DNA of 25,905 nucleotides from Hemicentrotus pulcherrimus (GCA_003118195.1 BEXV01000269.1:166776-192680); one strand, 5' to 3'. Numbered from the stretch's first letter, positions 1 to 10,549 are shown. Program-made: numbers and translations. Notes: a model not told the origin generated them from the sequence alone.

Positions 1-41
1 AATGTCTAAAAAATGGTATATTTTCGCTTTGAGATTTCCCA

Positions 42-130
42 CTGTAGGTGCCCTTTTTTCCAGAAAGTGCCCTTTTTTGTTGGTGCCCCCCCCCCACTTT
101 GGAAGTCGCTCGGCCGCCCCTGTCACCATC
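42..130 (+). repeat. Dispersed repeat copy A, GTGCCC-rich
   Basis: TAGGTGCCC, CCAGAAAGT, TTTTTGTTGGTGCCCC, ACTTTGGAAG and CGCTC..CCGCC occur in the same order as at 14573-14660. A C10 run sits at 86-95. Confidence 0.6.
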
Positions 131-1059
131 CTACTCCGGGCCATTCAAGGCAAGAGAGACAATTGCCCAAGGATAATAATATCAAGTTATATTTTAAAGG
201 GATCCGGTAACTTTGTCTCAGATTCTGAAACAAATTCTGGATTTAGCTCATGATGCAATGGTAATTATAAACCTTTAGGTCAGTCAGGAACCCCATAACT
301 TTTACAACCCGATCGCCCGTCTGATTATCAAGATATTTATGATTGGAATTACAAATTTTGAAAACCGTTCGCCTGACGGTTTTCATAACACTACAGTATA
401 TTGGGGAAAACGAGTATGGTAAAACCGGTCACTCAATTATTACTCTTTTGAGGCACTTCTTGATTGTTTTGAAGCGCAATTTTTTTAGGACTTCAATATT
501 ACACCATATCACAGACACTGATAACACGTAGGGCGTGTATCTCAGATTTAACCTTGTTAAACGATCCCTTTAATCATGATCTACTGCCGGAATTAGATTA
601 CATAACATAAAGCAAAGTTAAAGATGGCTTCTTTTTCATCAGAAAAGTATGACCATGAGCACTAGTAGGTTTCATATCAAGGCTTCTTGTAGTCAGCACT
701 CAAGGCTTGAGTGCAAATGACAATATTTTGATACTGAATTGAGTGATGTTTCATTCAAGCACTCTAAATGAAATAAAAAGAAGGTCAGAAATAATAAGTG
801 AGTACTCAGAGTACCTTGTCTTGTCACTTCAAAAAGATGATATTAATGAATAGTTACTAGAAATCAACCTCTGTCATCACTTATAAGTGACACATGATGA
901 GTTTGATTATTAGAGTGTTATGCTCAGAAATACCTTCCAAATATAATTATTATGTGGGGCATCTCGGAAGAAATACCTTCGTAGTATCATTAGGGCCATC
1001 CATCTTCAGAGAGTAAAGATTCTATCTGATAATCTGACCATGCATGTTTGTACGTAATT
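131..1059. other. Non-coding stretch, nothing recognised
   Basis: AT-rich sequence without convincing frames, RNA genes or clear repeats. Confidence 0.5.
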
Positions 1060-1136
1060 ATGCCTTTACAGACGTGTATCAATCAGGTATGATTATTTAC
1101 GTCTGGGGACCGACCTTTAACGTCACCATCCGAAAT

Positions 1137-1232
1137 ACGTGACTCGGTTTCGAACCGGGGTCCGCTGAGTCAGTTTGTGAGTGAATACAGAAAGCTGACC
1201 AAGTGAACGTACCGCTGGACCAACTCAAATCT
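1137..1232 (-). repeat. tRNA-derived SINE relic, minus strand
   Basis: On the minus strand, A-box TTGGTCCAGCGGT (1223-1211) and perfect B-box GGTTCGAAACC (1156-1146) are about 55 nt apart, like a tRNA with a long variable arm (Ser/Leu type). Downstream on that strand is GGATGGTGACGTTAAAGG, a SINE-body-like sequence, to about 1060. Stems are imperfect. Confidence 0.55.
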
Positions 1233-1239
1233 CCAATCT

Positions 1240-2545
1240 GACCATCATTGATCTGGCTTTGATTTTAAAGGGACTTTGTAACATTGCTCAGATGAGAGAT
1301 AGTGGTGCTTAGGTAGTGATTTCAATGCTAGATGTACAAGATAATCTGAAAATTTGAGTGAAAACGGATCATTATTCATGCTACAAATTGGGAAAAACTT
1401 ATCTGATCGATACCTTAATTCCCCCAACTATATTATTCTACTTCTATTCTGCTACTTGTCAAAGCCTGATCAGCATCAAGACAAGGGCAATTTAATTACA
1501 TTTTAGGTGAATGTAAATCGTCACAAAGCAATAAAATGGCTCTACATTCCATTCCAGACAGTAAAGTGTTGACATATTTTTATAGCCTGTTTTATGTATT
1601 TTTGTCATGGAAAAACGGTTGGGACAATTCAAAAATGGTTGGGAGAATTTACTGTTAATCACTGTTAGAGGGTGCCTCACATCGACGCCTTCAAAGAAAA
1701 CCATAGATATCTTTGTGGTTTGAGAATTTGTTCAGGATTTTTTGCATGTCAGAGGGTTAGTATAGTTGAAGGAATGTAGTAAGTAACATTTTGTACAAAA
1801 ATTAAGCGATTTTTTCATCAACCTTCAACAATGTTACCGAGTCACTATAACGAGAGAAGTGGCCGTCGCAACATCAAGAAAAGATTGTCTGTTTGGAGCA
1901 AAAAGGGCGTTAGGTCTGTGTTGAACGATATGATTTAATGAATGTAATTTCGGTTCAATACAAATAATTTATAAAAGGTAAATTACGACGATCAGACACG
2001 ATTTGAGTGAGGGCGTACAGCTAGATTAAAATATGTATGAAGACAATTCCAATCGTTGTCACTTGCTTATATTTTAATATTGTAATTCGTTTTTAAATGC
2101 AGTTAGTAGAATTTGGATACATATAATTATGTTTGTACTGTATTCAGTGAGATAAATAAAGTGTTTTACATAGATCCAGATTCAGTTTTGGGTTCGCTGA
2201 AAACTATTCCAATGTTTGTTCCTACTATTTTTCAAAGAAAGAACAGTCGACATCGTCCATTTATCTATCTATCTTGTAACTGTGTATCGATCTTAAAAGC
2301 TGGATGTTTTACAATAATTCGATGTTAATACAATTTATGCAATGTATTGTTTCATTTGCAACGTAAGAGGGAGAATGAACTCCTGTTGAATTTAGAGCGA
2401 TCGGCAACACGATCTTCAACAGAGTGGACTCTATGGAAATCAACCCCTTGTTTTGAGAGAGTCCCTTGAAGTGCGTGAGTATAACTGACTGAATTAATGA
2501 AGGACAAGCAGTTATTTCTTAGAAGAAGAATATGCATAAATTATA
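1240..2545. other. Non-coding stretch
   Basis: Only short frames on either strand. Apart from the small basic ORF candidate at 1831-1938, nothing is recognised. Confidence 0.45.
1831..1938 (+). other. Possible basic small ORF, 35 aa
   Basis: Opens MLPSHYNERSGRRNIKKRLS and ends VLNDMI before TAA. It is strongly basic and relatively CpG-rich for the region. No homology is recognised, and the frame is open upstream without a splice acceptor, so it may be a decayed coding or transposon fragment. Confidence 0.15.
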
Positions 2546-2549
2546 TCAT

Positions 2550-2565
2550 ACTCTGACGTCAGAGT
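2550..2565. promoter_or_regulatory. Perfect 16-bp palindrome containing a CRE
   Basis: ACTCTGACGTCAGAGT is fully self-complementary and centred on TGACGTCA, the full CREB/ATF site. No nearby gene start is established. Confidence 0.4.
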
Positions 2566-2827
2566 TATGAAATATGGTAGTAATAATGTGTGATCATTAA
2601 ATTTGAAGTGCCTTTCACCAATCCATGTACGGGGAATTTCAATGAGGGAGATAAACTGGATGTTTTAGCAAGTGATAAGGCATCCAATATAACTATACAT
2701 GTAAATAGTTTTCCTGATAGAAATCGAAGTCACCCCAGACTGCTCCGAGAGATTTCGTAAAAGTAGAATACAAGATGAAGAAGATTATGACAAGATTCAA
2801 TAATACATTTTGAGTAGTATCTATGCT

Positions 2828-2907
2828 TGTAGAAGTAGTTGTAGTAGTAATAGAGGTAGCAGTAGCAATGGAAGTAATATAATTAATAGTAGTTGTAGTA
2901 GTAGTAA

Positions 2908-2960
<53 letters not shown>

Positions 2961-3020
2961 GTAGTAGTAGGAGGAGGAGTAGTAGTAGTAGTAGTAGAAG
3001 TAGTAGTGGTGGTGGTTGTG
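2828..3020 (+). repeat. (AGT)n trinucleotide array
   Basis: About 190 bp of AGT/TAG triplets, purest around 2895-2990, with interruptions at the edges. It reads as poly-Ser on + and poly-Leu on -, but nothing supports translation. Confidence 0.9.
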
Positions 3021-3399
3021 GTAGTAATTGCAACAATATTCCGAATTAAATTCGTCTTTTCACCATAAAAGTAACGTTATCTGTTTTTCATTCATCTTTA
3101 AAATCGTCTTTGGAAGGTATTTATTTACTTCAAAATTAGAAACTGAACTTACCATGTTGTCAGTACTTGCCGTTATAAAAACAACAAATGTATGGTACGT
3201 AGTTGAAGTTTTCATTGACGTATTAAAGTAGGCCTATATGTATATCTCGTAATATTTCTCCTGTTTTTACAGTAAAGCGCTTTGTGCAACTGTAGAAATG
3301 CCTTTTATTATCTAACGTCTGTTGGCAAAGTTTGTTGAGAGCATTACAGTCAAGAAGCAATCGTTCCTCGCCTCCTATCGCGGTTGACTGCATGATACA

Positions 3400-3520
3400 T
3401 ATGACAAAAACACAAGTCATGTGCAGTTTTGTAAATAATCTCATAAAATGTTTACCCACCGCCTTCATTTTCATAGGCTGGCCTATTTTCATCTCGGGTT
3501 CCATTGTGACGAAGGATGGA
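3400..3520 (-). other. Possible first exon of an unidentified minus-strand gene
   Basis: At about 3504 on the minus strand an ATG in strong context (ACAATGG) opens MEPEMKIGQPMKMKAVGKHF and stays open for about 90 codons. A GTAAAC donor-like site follows after codon 16. The block 3330-3660 has more CpG than its surroundings. No family is recognised, no downstream exon was found between 1 and 3200, and it may be chance. Confidence 0.15.
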
Positions 3521-3801
3521 GAAGAGCGATTCGTATTGGAGAAGACCACAATCGGCAGTCATTGATAAGAACTGGCATGGGTTGTAAGCTGAGAATCGGC
3601 TGGAGTCGGGATTACATCTACTTTCATTATATTGGTTAAAATGAATCGAATCCGCTTTCATACATTCCCTAGATGATACTAGTATTCAGACAGAGGCTGC
3701 TTTACTAGGGGGTGCATGGGGAAGGGACAGGAGCGAGTGAATTTCCTTATGATTGGCCACAACTTATCTCTCCCTCGCCCCCCCCTCCCTCACCCCCTCC
3801 C

Positions 3802-3803
<2 letters not shown>

Positions 3804-3837
<34 letters not shown>
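3804..3837 (+). repeat. (CT)n microsatellite
   Basis: Seventeen CT repeats after a C-rich stretch (about 3775-3803). Confidence 0.9.
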
Positions 3838-3839
<2 letters not shown>

Positions 3840-3843
<4 letters not shown>

Positions 3844-5600
3844 TATAGTTGTTGCTTGTCATATATTTTGAAGACAATTAACGCATAGGAAAATATTTTT
3901 TTTAACTCTTTTGGTGGGGGGGGGGGGCATTTCAGATAGTTCTAAGTCCCATGCCCTTTTAATCCCAACTCTGAAGCCGCCCCCATTCAGACATACTGAA
4001 GTCGGGCCTGCAGGTAGTGTGGTAAACTAGATTTTGTTTTGTTCTGAATTCAACCGACTTGCCTTTAGTTCAGGGCCTCACGGGGAAAAGAAGTAGTGGG
4101 GCTATACCGTCTAGAAAATAACAAAATGAAAAAGAAAATTCACGTCTGAGGATAGGAAAAAAAATTAAAGTAAGTAAATAAATAAAAGGGAATCAAGGTG
4201 TACAGCGGGAGTTTCAATATATTATACATGCAGATGTTACATAACATAGACGTTGCCAGAGGGGGATAAATGGTATTCCTCGGTCATCATGCTCATGAAG
4301 TCGTATTTCTCTTATCCCTTGCACCATGCAGTATCGTCTGTACCATCATTACAACAAAAGCTAAACGTTTTTTTTTTTATATAATAGTTATTTTGTTTTC
4401 TGGTCAAGCCTCTAGACTGCCTAGAGAGATTTAAAAATCAATGTCCCAGGTTTTCCGTCGGTGAATTTTCATCCAATAAGAGCCTGTTTCCTTCACAAAA
4501 TCTATTTCAACCGTTGAAATGCGGTCTTGAAAAATGATGTCTTATTGATTTGCTTGCTTCCTTTCGCTCCCTTTCAAACTCACCTCGTGGCATTCTCAAA
4601 CGGACCATGCGATGAATGTCAATTTTATCTCGTGTTTCTGTTTATTGTGATATTCTATCTTACAGGCCTTTGCCACTTAGAAACCTAATGGAATGTCTTT
4701 GTTGTGCGTTCTGAATTTTAAGAGAGAAAGTGGAAGGTCAATAAGATGTGCTTTGATCTTGTGATACAATTCTAGACCTTGGATCGATCGACAGGCATTT
4801 GAAATGGAAATGAGCCTATAATATATGACGTAAGACTTGCACTTAACACTGCGAGGAAACTTTGATTCTAACCCATCATCAAGAGTGAATAATAAAAATG
4901 ATTTCACAGGTTAGGAAGGTAAACGACGCTCTAGAAAGATCATTTTCATGTGCAGCTATCATTCATATCATTCATATCTTCTAAATGACATAAAGCAACC
5001 AACTGTAGTGTAGGTAGCAACATAGTAGCGTTAACCATAAGAGTTTTTGCTTCTTGATATTCGTTCAACGTTTCATACAATGCAACATGATAATGCAATT
5101 ATGTCAGATTTTTTCCCCTGTATCTCGTATTGAAAAAAAGAAAATGTTGCAAGAGAAATTCTAAATCTTCTCAAAATAACTTCGCATGTAAGCCACTATA
5201 CAACCAATTACCTTTTTCTGCGTCAATTTGGAAACCAATCTCGCTCCTGTCTTGACTAATTCGTGTTAAAATCGGAAGAATGTGCATAATTGCTGACGAG
5301 AGATCATTAAGTTCCTTCTTTTTATTTTAAAACCCGTCGATGTTTACCGCCCACGGCCATGCAATTTTACGCAATTACGATTTTCTAGCATTTGCAAAAA
5401 TACAAACATCGTTTTCTTCATAGAAAATAATCGAAGCAAGAGCGTTTTCTCGATCCATTGTATTTCTAAGCTCACAGCTCACAGCCACGTTCTCTGTCTT
5501 TCTGTCTTTCTGTATGTCTGTATATTAATATATATTTCACTCTCACTGAATGTGAAAATCTGAAGTGCTTTAACAATACACATATACACACAATATGAAT
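3840..5600. other. Non-coding stretch upstream of GST
   Basis: Contains a G12 run (3916-3927) in a GTGCCC/GCCGCCCCC-like repeat fragment (3915-3990). Otherwise it is AT-rich intergenic DNA with no recognised exon. Confidence 0.5.
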
Positions 5601-5612
5601 AAATTGATGGAT

Positions 5613-5636
5613 AGAGAGAGAGAGAGAGAGAGAGAG
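5613..5636 (+). repeat. (AG)n microsatellite upstream of the GST promoter
   Basis: Twelve AG repeats followed by GGGGAGGGG, about 160 bp upstream of the TATA box. Confidence 0.9.
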
Positions 5637-5656
5637 GGGGAGGGGTAGCGTGATTG

Positions 5657-5763
5657 CTATCTTAATTGTTAACTTTATAAGATAGTAAAAACTGTCACCT
5701 TGTAAACTGCAACACCTAGCAGGGATTCCTCTCTTTATCTTTGACAATCTCAATAACTGATAA
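5657..5763 (+). promoter_or_regulatory. Cluster of GATA-factor motifs upstream of the GST promoter
   Basis: Four WGATAR matches lie within 107 bp: AGATAG in both orientations as the arms of a perfect inverted repeat (CTATCTTA 5657-5664, TAAGATAG 5678-5685), TTATCT at 5735-5740 and TGATAA at 5758-5763. They sit 35-140 bp upstream of the TATA box. Such short motifs are common by chance in AT-rich DNA, so this is a weak regulatory call. Confidence 0.25.
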
Positions 5764-5798
5764 AATTGTGTTTTAAGAGGACAATCATGATTAGTGTA

Positions 5799-5806
5799 TA
5801 TATAAA
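5799..5806 (+). promoter_or_regulatory. TATA box candidate for the GST gene
   Basis: TATATAAA is an exact match to the TATA consensus, about 170 bp before the GST ATG. It implies a start site near 5830 and a 5' UTR of roughly 145 nt. An E-box, CATGTG, lies at 5811-5816. No 5' transcript end is visible from sequence. Confidence 0.5.
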
Positions 5807-5975
5807 TAAGCATGTGACCTTCCTGTCTATGGACTTTAAACCCAAGTCAGTGGTCAAACTGTACAGATACTTCAATTGCACATGAAGCATTGACAAGGAC
5901 AAGTTAAGCTGTCAGGACAAGCTCAAGACAAGGAAAAAGCACAGGAAGACGTCTAGCAGTAAGACCTACATTATC

Positions 5976-6123
5976 ATGGCAGATAACACAAAGTATAGAT
6001 TGACATATTTTACTGTGAGAGGACGAGCTGAACCTATCAGACTCCTGCTCACCGACGCTGGAATCGAGTTTGAAGATCGAAGGTTTCCTAGAGAAGAATG
6101 GTTTGAAAGGAAGGAATCAGGAG
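5976..6123 (+). CDS. GST exon 1
   Basis: Encodes residues 1-49 and the first base of codon 50, including catalytic Tyr11 and Trp42. The donor is G|GTAAAG at 6124. The open frame continues into the intron, but family homology stops at the donor. Confidence 0.92.
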
Positions 6124-8892
6124 GTAAAGAAAGCTTAGAGTTGATTATTTATGTTAATTCTAAAGATCATTTACTCCAATATCGTCCCTACTCAGGCTCA
6201 GCTATGATGCAGGATGAATGTAGGGGATCCAGTTGGAGCACGAAATGCAATCAAAGTGATCATCACTGAGATGTTTCCATTATCTATCAATTCAATTTCA
6301 AGCCTTGGTCAACATAATCATGGACTTTCCGCTATCTGAGCGTTTTGTCGCTATTGTATGAACGTTGCCGAGAGAGGGCACATTACTCATCATATGCCGA
6401 CACCGGGGGAAGATCTGTATGAAATAAACATGAATTCCCTTTTGGGGGAAAGTTTATTATCAATCTTTTATTTCAACAACTCCTGCATAATGTTAGACAA
6501 CAGGATCACATTCCTTCAGAGACACCTTTTTATGATAACAAATAATATATAATTTTTCTGTTGACTCAAAACGTGGTGGTAAACATCTCCCGACAGCAGT
6601 GCTTGAAAAATAATGATAAATTGCTAATTCAGCTATAGTGAAAAGTCGATATAAGTTCTGACTGCTTTTATTTTCTTTCTGTTTTTTCTTCTTCTTCTAC
6701 TTCCGTAGAATTTCCGCTGAACCAAATCCCGATCCTCGAGGCTGATGGAAAAACGATGGTGCAAAGTCGGGCAATCATGCGTCACCTGGCAAGAAAATAT
6801 GGTTAGTACCATGAACGGTCAAGATGTATGCTACGCTTGTAGATCCTCTGTATGCATGGGTGTCGTTGAGATTGTCAAAGCTACTAAACTTAAATTTCTG
6901 TCGACAAATCTGGAATATGTTATTAGCACACTTATAATTAATTTCATGACTTCAAATAAAAGATCAAGATGCAGTAAACTGAAGTTTCGTTTTTAAAGAA
7001 TTTTCGGCAGATTTGTCGTTGAATTTGAAACGCCAACCTCTACTACGAATTAAACACGTGCAGAAAATTTCTCACCAGGATTCTATACATACCGTCTTCA
7101 ACACAAATAAGAGGTCAGTAGAAGCCTACATCTTGCTCCATTTCTTTAGCTCCTTCTCAAAATGTTTGCCTGCTTTACAGGTTACAATGGCAAGACAGAA
7201 GAAGAAGCTTTTCAGATCGATGTCCTTTGTGAGGCCCTAGAAGACCTGGTCGCTAACGTGTTTAATATCGTCTTTGCCGACTTTGATCAAGCTTATAAGG
7301 TAATGTAATCAACGTGTGAATGATTTTACGTCGCAGCTTGTCGCAAATGTGGTCGTAGGTGGACGATTTTGTCGTTAGCTCGCTGCCTGTAGGTCACCTA
7401 GGTATATGTAATAGTTGTCGGATTGTTGTGGAGTGCTATAACGTGGAAAGTGTTGTCCCTGTTTTGACGACGATGACGGTTGCAAGGAATTGCCCGATAG
7501 CTCACATTAATGATTCACAAATGGTGGTGAGACCGGGCCTTAGATCAATCACATGAATCTATAGAACCAGTGGAACGACAAACAAAATATCAAATAGGAT
7601 CCTAATCTCTTCCGTAATAAACTTGACCAATAATTGAACCATCCATTATCGGAATGTAGTCCAGTCCTTACTTATTAGTAACCTTCATTGCATAGTCCTG
7701 GATTTCTTTGTCTGTTTGACCTTTGTCTGTTTTATCATTTTGTGATCAACGTAAAGATGTATAACACTGAAACCGTCACATCACATCTTATTCAATTCAT
7801 TTCATAGACTGAATTGTGCATACTTTCACAGTGCAGGTAAATACAATGTAAGATCAGGAAAAATAGAATCAAATATAATGTGTAGAAACATAATTATTAA
7901 TTTTTTGGGAAGTAAAAATATATACGGAATTTAAAATGACTGGTTGATATTGCCTCACTGTTAAAAATAACATAATATTACACAGTTCTAAAGGCAATTA
8001 TAAGCTTAATGTGTTCTTTCTTCTTATAACTCCAAAGGATAAACTGAAAGAGAGCCTTCCCAAAACTGTAAACCCGATCCATCTCAAGTTCTTAGAGAAG
8101 GCGCTTGAAGACAACCCAAATGGAAATGGCTACTTCGTCGGTCAAGACGTAAGAACGAATACACCCGTTGCAGTGACGTATTCATACATTAGGGGGGGGG
8201 GTTGAATCTTACGAAAGATAAAGAGCGGAAATAATATCGGCAGCCCCATTTATTGAGCCTGATTATACATTTACAAGGATTTTTCGTTTTCTTCTGGAGC
8301 ATTCAAAGTAGGTCCCTTTAAGTGCACTGACAACAACACCAGAGCAGTTGATTGCATGTTATTGGTTATTTTGTGTGTGTGGATATTTTGTACGGTTTAA
8401 ATATCGAACATGACATTAAAACTCAATTAAAAGCAATTGAATTTCTTTTAAAGGTCTTATCTCTATTTCATTAAAATCAGAAAATGTTTTGCAAAGATAG
8501 GCAACTTTAAGAATACATAACAATTTGTAGCTGTCTCGAAGAAATGTGCGAAGCTTTTGACAAAAAAAAAGTGCACCTTTTCCATGTGGCAATTGAATGC
8601 ATTGTTATTGATTATTGAGTGTTAGTTGTTTTATATGGCCCGTACAAAATTAAAAATATGTACACTGCAGCTGGTTTAGTTGCGTGTACATCAATCAATA
8701 ATCCTCTCTGTAATTCTCCATTTTCAGGCCACCATGGTGGAATTCGTGTATTACACCTTTATCCAGAACGTGGTCAACATGTACCCCGATGCTCTGGCCG
8801 ACTACCCCAAGCTTCGCGCCAATCGTGATCTCGTGAAATCTAGAGAGAAGATCTCCGCCTACCTCGCCAAACAGACACCGACGTACATGTAA
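5976..8892 (+). CDS. Sigma-class glutathione S-transferase (H-PGDS/GSTS-like), five coding exons
   Basis: Spliced CDS: 5976-6123, 6709-6801, 7181-7299, 8038-8148, 8728-8892, totalling 636 nt (211 aa plus TAA). All introns are GT/AG, with intron phases 1, 1, 0, 0. The start ATG has A at -3 and G at +4. The N-terminal thioredoxin-like domain (about residues 6-82) shows LTYFTVRGRAEPIR with the expected catalytic Tyr11 and Arg17, then Trp42, the cis-proline motif QIPILE (Pro57) and glutathione-binding QSRAI (Gln68, Ser69). The rest is the all-helical C-terminal domain, with NGYFVGQD near residues 150-157 and YPKLRANRD near the end. Length fits the family (about 200-210 aa). Members conjugate glutathione to electrophiles in the cytosol; some isomerise PGH2 to PGD2. 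The PGD2 activity is not demonstrable here. Exon 1 stays open into intron 1, so a naive 97-aa ORF is misleading. Sigma class is inferred from the LTYF/RGRAE and Trp42 pattern; GST identity itself is very secure. Confidence 0.95.
6709..6801 (+). CDS. GST exon 2
   Basis: Acceptor CCGTAG follows a strong pyrimidine tract (about 6666-6706). The exon completes codon 50 as Glu and encodes EFPLNQIPILEADGK and then QSRAIMRHLARKY, the glutathione-binding half of the thioredoxin fold. The donor is G|GTTAGT, leaving phase 1. Confidence 0.93.
7181..7299 (+). CDS. GST exon 3
   Basis: Acceptor TTTACAG at 7180. The exon completes Gly81 and encodes YNGKTEEEAFQIDVLCEALE and onward to Lys120, the linker and first C-terminal helices. 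The donor is AAG|GTAATG, phase 0. Confidence 0.92.
8038..8148 (+). CDS. GST exon 4
   Basis: Acceptor CCAAAG at 8037 after the pyrimidine-rich stretch GTTCTTTCTTCTT. Encodes residues 121-157, from DKLKESLPK to NGNGYFVGQD, the region before the GST N-capping segment. The donor is GAC|GTAAGA, phase 0. Confidence 0.92.
8728..8892 (+). CDS. GST exon 5 and stop
   Basis: Acceptor TTTTCAG at 8727. Encodes residues 158-211, from ATMVEFVYYTFIQN to AYLAKQTPTYM, followed by TAA at 8890-8892. The exon is richer in C/G-ending codons than the flanking introns. Its internal GCCACCATGG resembles a Kozak start but codes for Ala-Thr-Met inside the protein. Confidence 0.93.
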   Translation, partial: ATMVEFVYYTFIQNVVNMYPDALADYPKLRANRDLVKSREKISAYLAKQTPTYM

Positions 8893-9038
8893 ACCTTTTA
8901 TCACGAGCAGGAGCGTCGCAATATTTTTTATTTTTTAATTATTCAGCAGTATCATAGCATTTGAATTCCTAATGGGGGTGAGGGGTAGGGGTGGTCCCAT
9001 AAAGAAACGATAACAATAACTGTAGAATCAGTCTACAC

Positions 9039-9041
<3 letters not shown>

Positions 9042-9077
<36 letters not shown>
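9042..9077 (+). repeat. A36 homopolymer
   Basis: 36 consecutive A at the left end of the TIR element, an expanded form of the A-run in its terminal repeat. Confidence 0.95.
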
Positions 9078-9080
<3 letters not shown>

Positions 9081-9432
9081 GGGCAGTTCTTACTGGGCAA
9101 CTCAAAGTTGGGCAAATTTTGTCCAATAATTGCATTATTTACTATATGAAGTTACCTCATAAAAGGTAAAAAATAGGTTGAGTAGGTGTTACTTGGTAAA
9201 TCAATGTTGGCAAATATCGTTCAACATTTGGGTTATTTCCTACCAACCATGTAGTAACCGATGAAATAATTGGGTAATGTTATTGGGCAAAATAAAATTG
9301 GGCCATTTTTGTCCAACATTTGTACATGTATTTACCCAATTAAATGTTAAAAATAAGTTGGGCAGATGTGACTGGGCAAACGTAAGTCGGGCATCATTAT
9401 TATTCAACAATAAGGTTATATTCTTATTATGT

Positions 9433-9510
9433 TAGAGGTGTAATGGTCGAGTGGATATGTCACATGACTGCGGAACACAAGGTTCGCCTTTCGAGTCCCG
9501 CCGCGGCACT
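9433..9510 (+). repeat. tRNA-like (SINE head) module inside the TIR element
   Basis: An exact A-box match TGGTCGAGTGG lies at 9444-9454, and a B-box-like CTTTCGAGTCC (two mismatches to GGTTCGANTCC) at 9488-9498, at tRNA-like spacing. The T-stem and acceptor stem do not pair well, so this is a decayed tRNA-derived sequence rather than a functional tRNA gene. Confidence 0.5.
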
Positions 9511-10549
9511 TATCTCCTTTGCATAATATTTTATCCAACTTATTTGCCCAACTAGTGTCTAACTTATGCTACACAGTCACTAATATGGTGAGAATTGGGT
9601 GACTTTCTGATTGGGTAAATTTTTGTTGGTTAAAAGTTGGGTATTTTCTTTTTATCCAACACTGGGTAAATCATGCAAAATCTTTAATTTACCCAACAGT
9701 TGGTTGGACACATAATCGCCCTCACGTTAAGTAAAAATTGGGCAATTTTTCGCCCAATATTTTTTTAGAGTGTATGTAGAAAAGGTAATGGATTCTAGAA
9801 AATGGGTGCTCGGAGGGCTCGATCATTAGCATCAAACGGTGAGAAACACCTATCCCTTGTGCGTTTTGCACATTTTCCACAGAAGATCGACTTGGGACCG
9901 CCCTAAACTCTCTCAGCAAAAACCGCAGTTCCATCTTCTTCCTGACTCCCTTTATCATTTTCTTCTCTCTTTCTTCTCCTGTTCAATCGTCATACATTAT
10001 CCTTCCGTCATATATGTATTTAGTTCCCCCGATATAATTCAGATGTTAGCTTCTATCTAATACACCACAAAGCGTGTGAAAGGTTAAGAGACACTTTTAT
10101 TCGTCAAGCACTTTTTCTCTAAATTGGTTTCTTCTGTTAATGTACATGTAAGTTACACGACTGACGTAAAAATATATAAAGAAACCTACAGTAGAAGTAC
10201 AGCCACCTGTATCATACGTTGTATGCACACAGGAATTATGAAATGAAAGAATAGTCAGGGTACATATGGAAAAGGATAGGGTTTGACCTAGTTGACTGCT
10301 AAAAGCGTGACAATTCAGAAATTCAGGATTTAGCCTGAGGAAGATGGGAAAACAAAGGTAAGGGGGAAGTTCAGAGTGACGTCTGGCCCGGCAGAGTTTC
10401 CCTTAGGACACCCATCTTACGCACGTGTAAGCGCCAAGCAGGCTGGTGGCTCGGTATATTTGATTTTGGCGTGCTTTGATTCGAGCAATGATTGAGCATA
10501 CTCTTTGAACACGACGACGTTGTGTGTTCGAGAATATCATGAGATTCTT

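Larger units (their letters stand above)
9036..9772. mobile_element. Composite TIR element (MITE-like), TTGGGCA-rich, with TA target duplication
   Basis: Ends are CACTGTAAAAAA and, inverted, CACTCTAAAAAA, flanked by TA on both sides (9034-9035, 9773-9774), as in Tc1/mariner-type or similar non-autonomous elements. The left TIR runs into 36 As (9042-9077). About four diverged 80-100-bp units follow (starting near 9074, 9170, 9263 and 9353) with TTGGGCA and TTGTCCAAC motifs. A tRNA-like module comes next, then further TTGGGTA repeats and a terminal hairpin (ATTGGGC 9737-9743, GCCCAAT 9752-9758). No transposase frame is present. It begins about 140 bp after the GST stop and holds AATAAA at 9291-9296, which could serve as a GST poly(A) signal. 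A shared TGTAGAA outside both ends is an alternative target-site clue. Confidence 0.65.

Noticed and set aside
2810..3049. Poly-serine and poly-leucine frames
   Set aside because: Pure translation of the (AGT)n array on both strands.
5291..5300. Possible antioxidant response element (TGCTGACGAG)
   Set aside because: It lacks the TGACNNNGC core and lies nearly 700 bp from the GST start.
6124..6269. 97-aa frame extending GST exon 1
   Set aside because: GST homology stops at the GTAAAG donor and resumes in exon 2 at 6709; the extension is intron.
10405..10540. Possible further tRNA-like SINE (GGCTCGG and TGTTCGAG motifs)
   Set aside because: Box matches are poor, spacing is too long and no stems pair.
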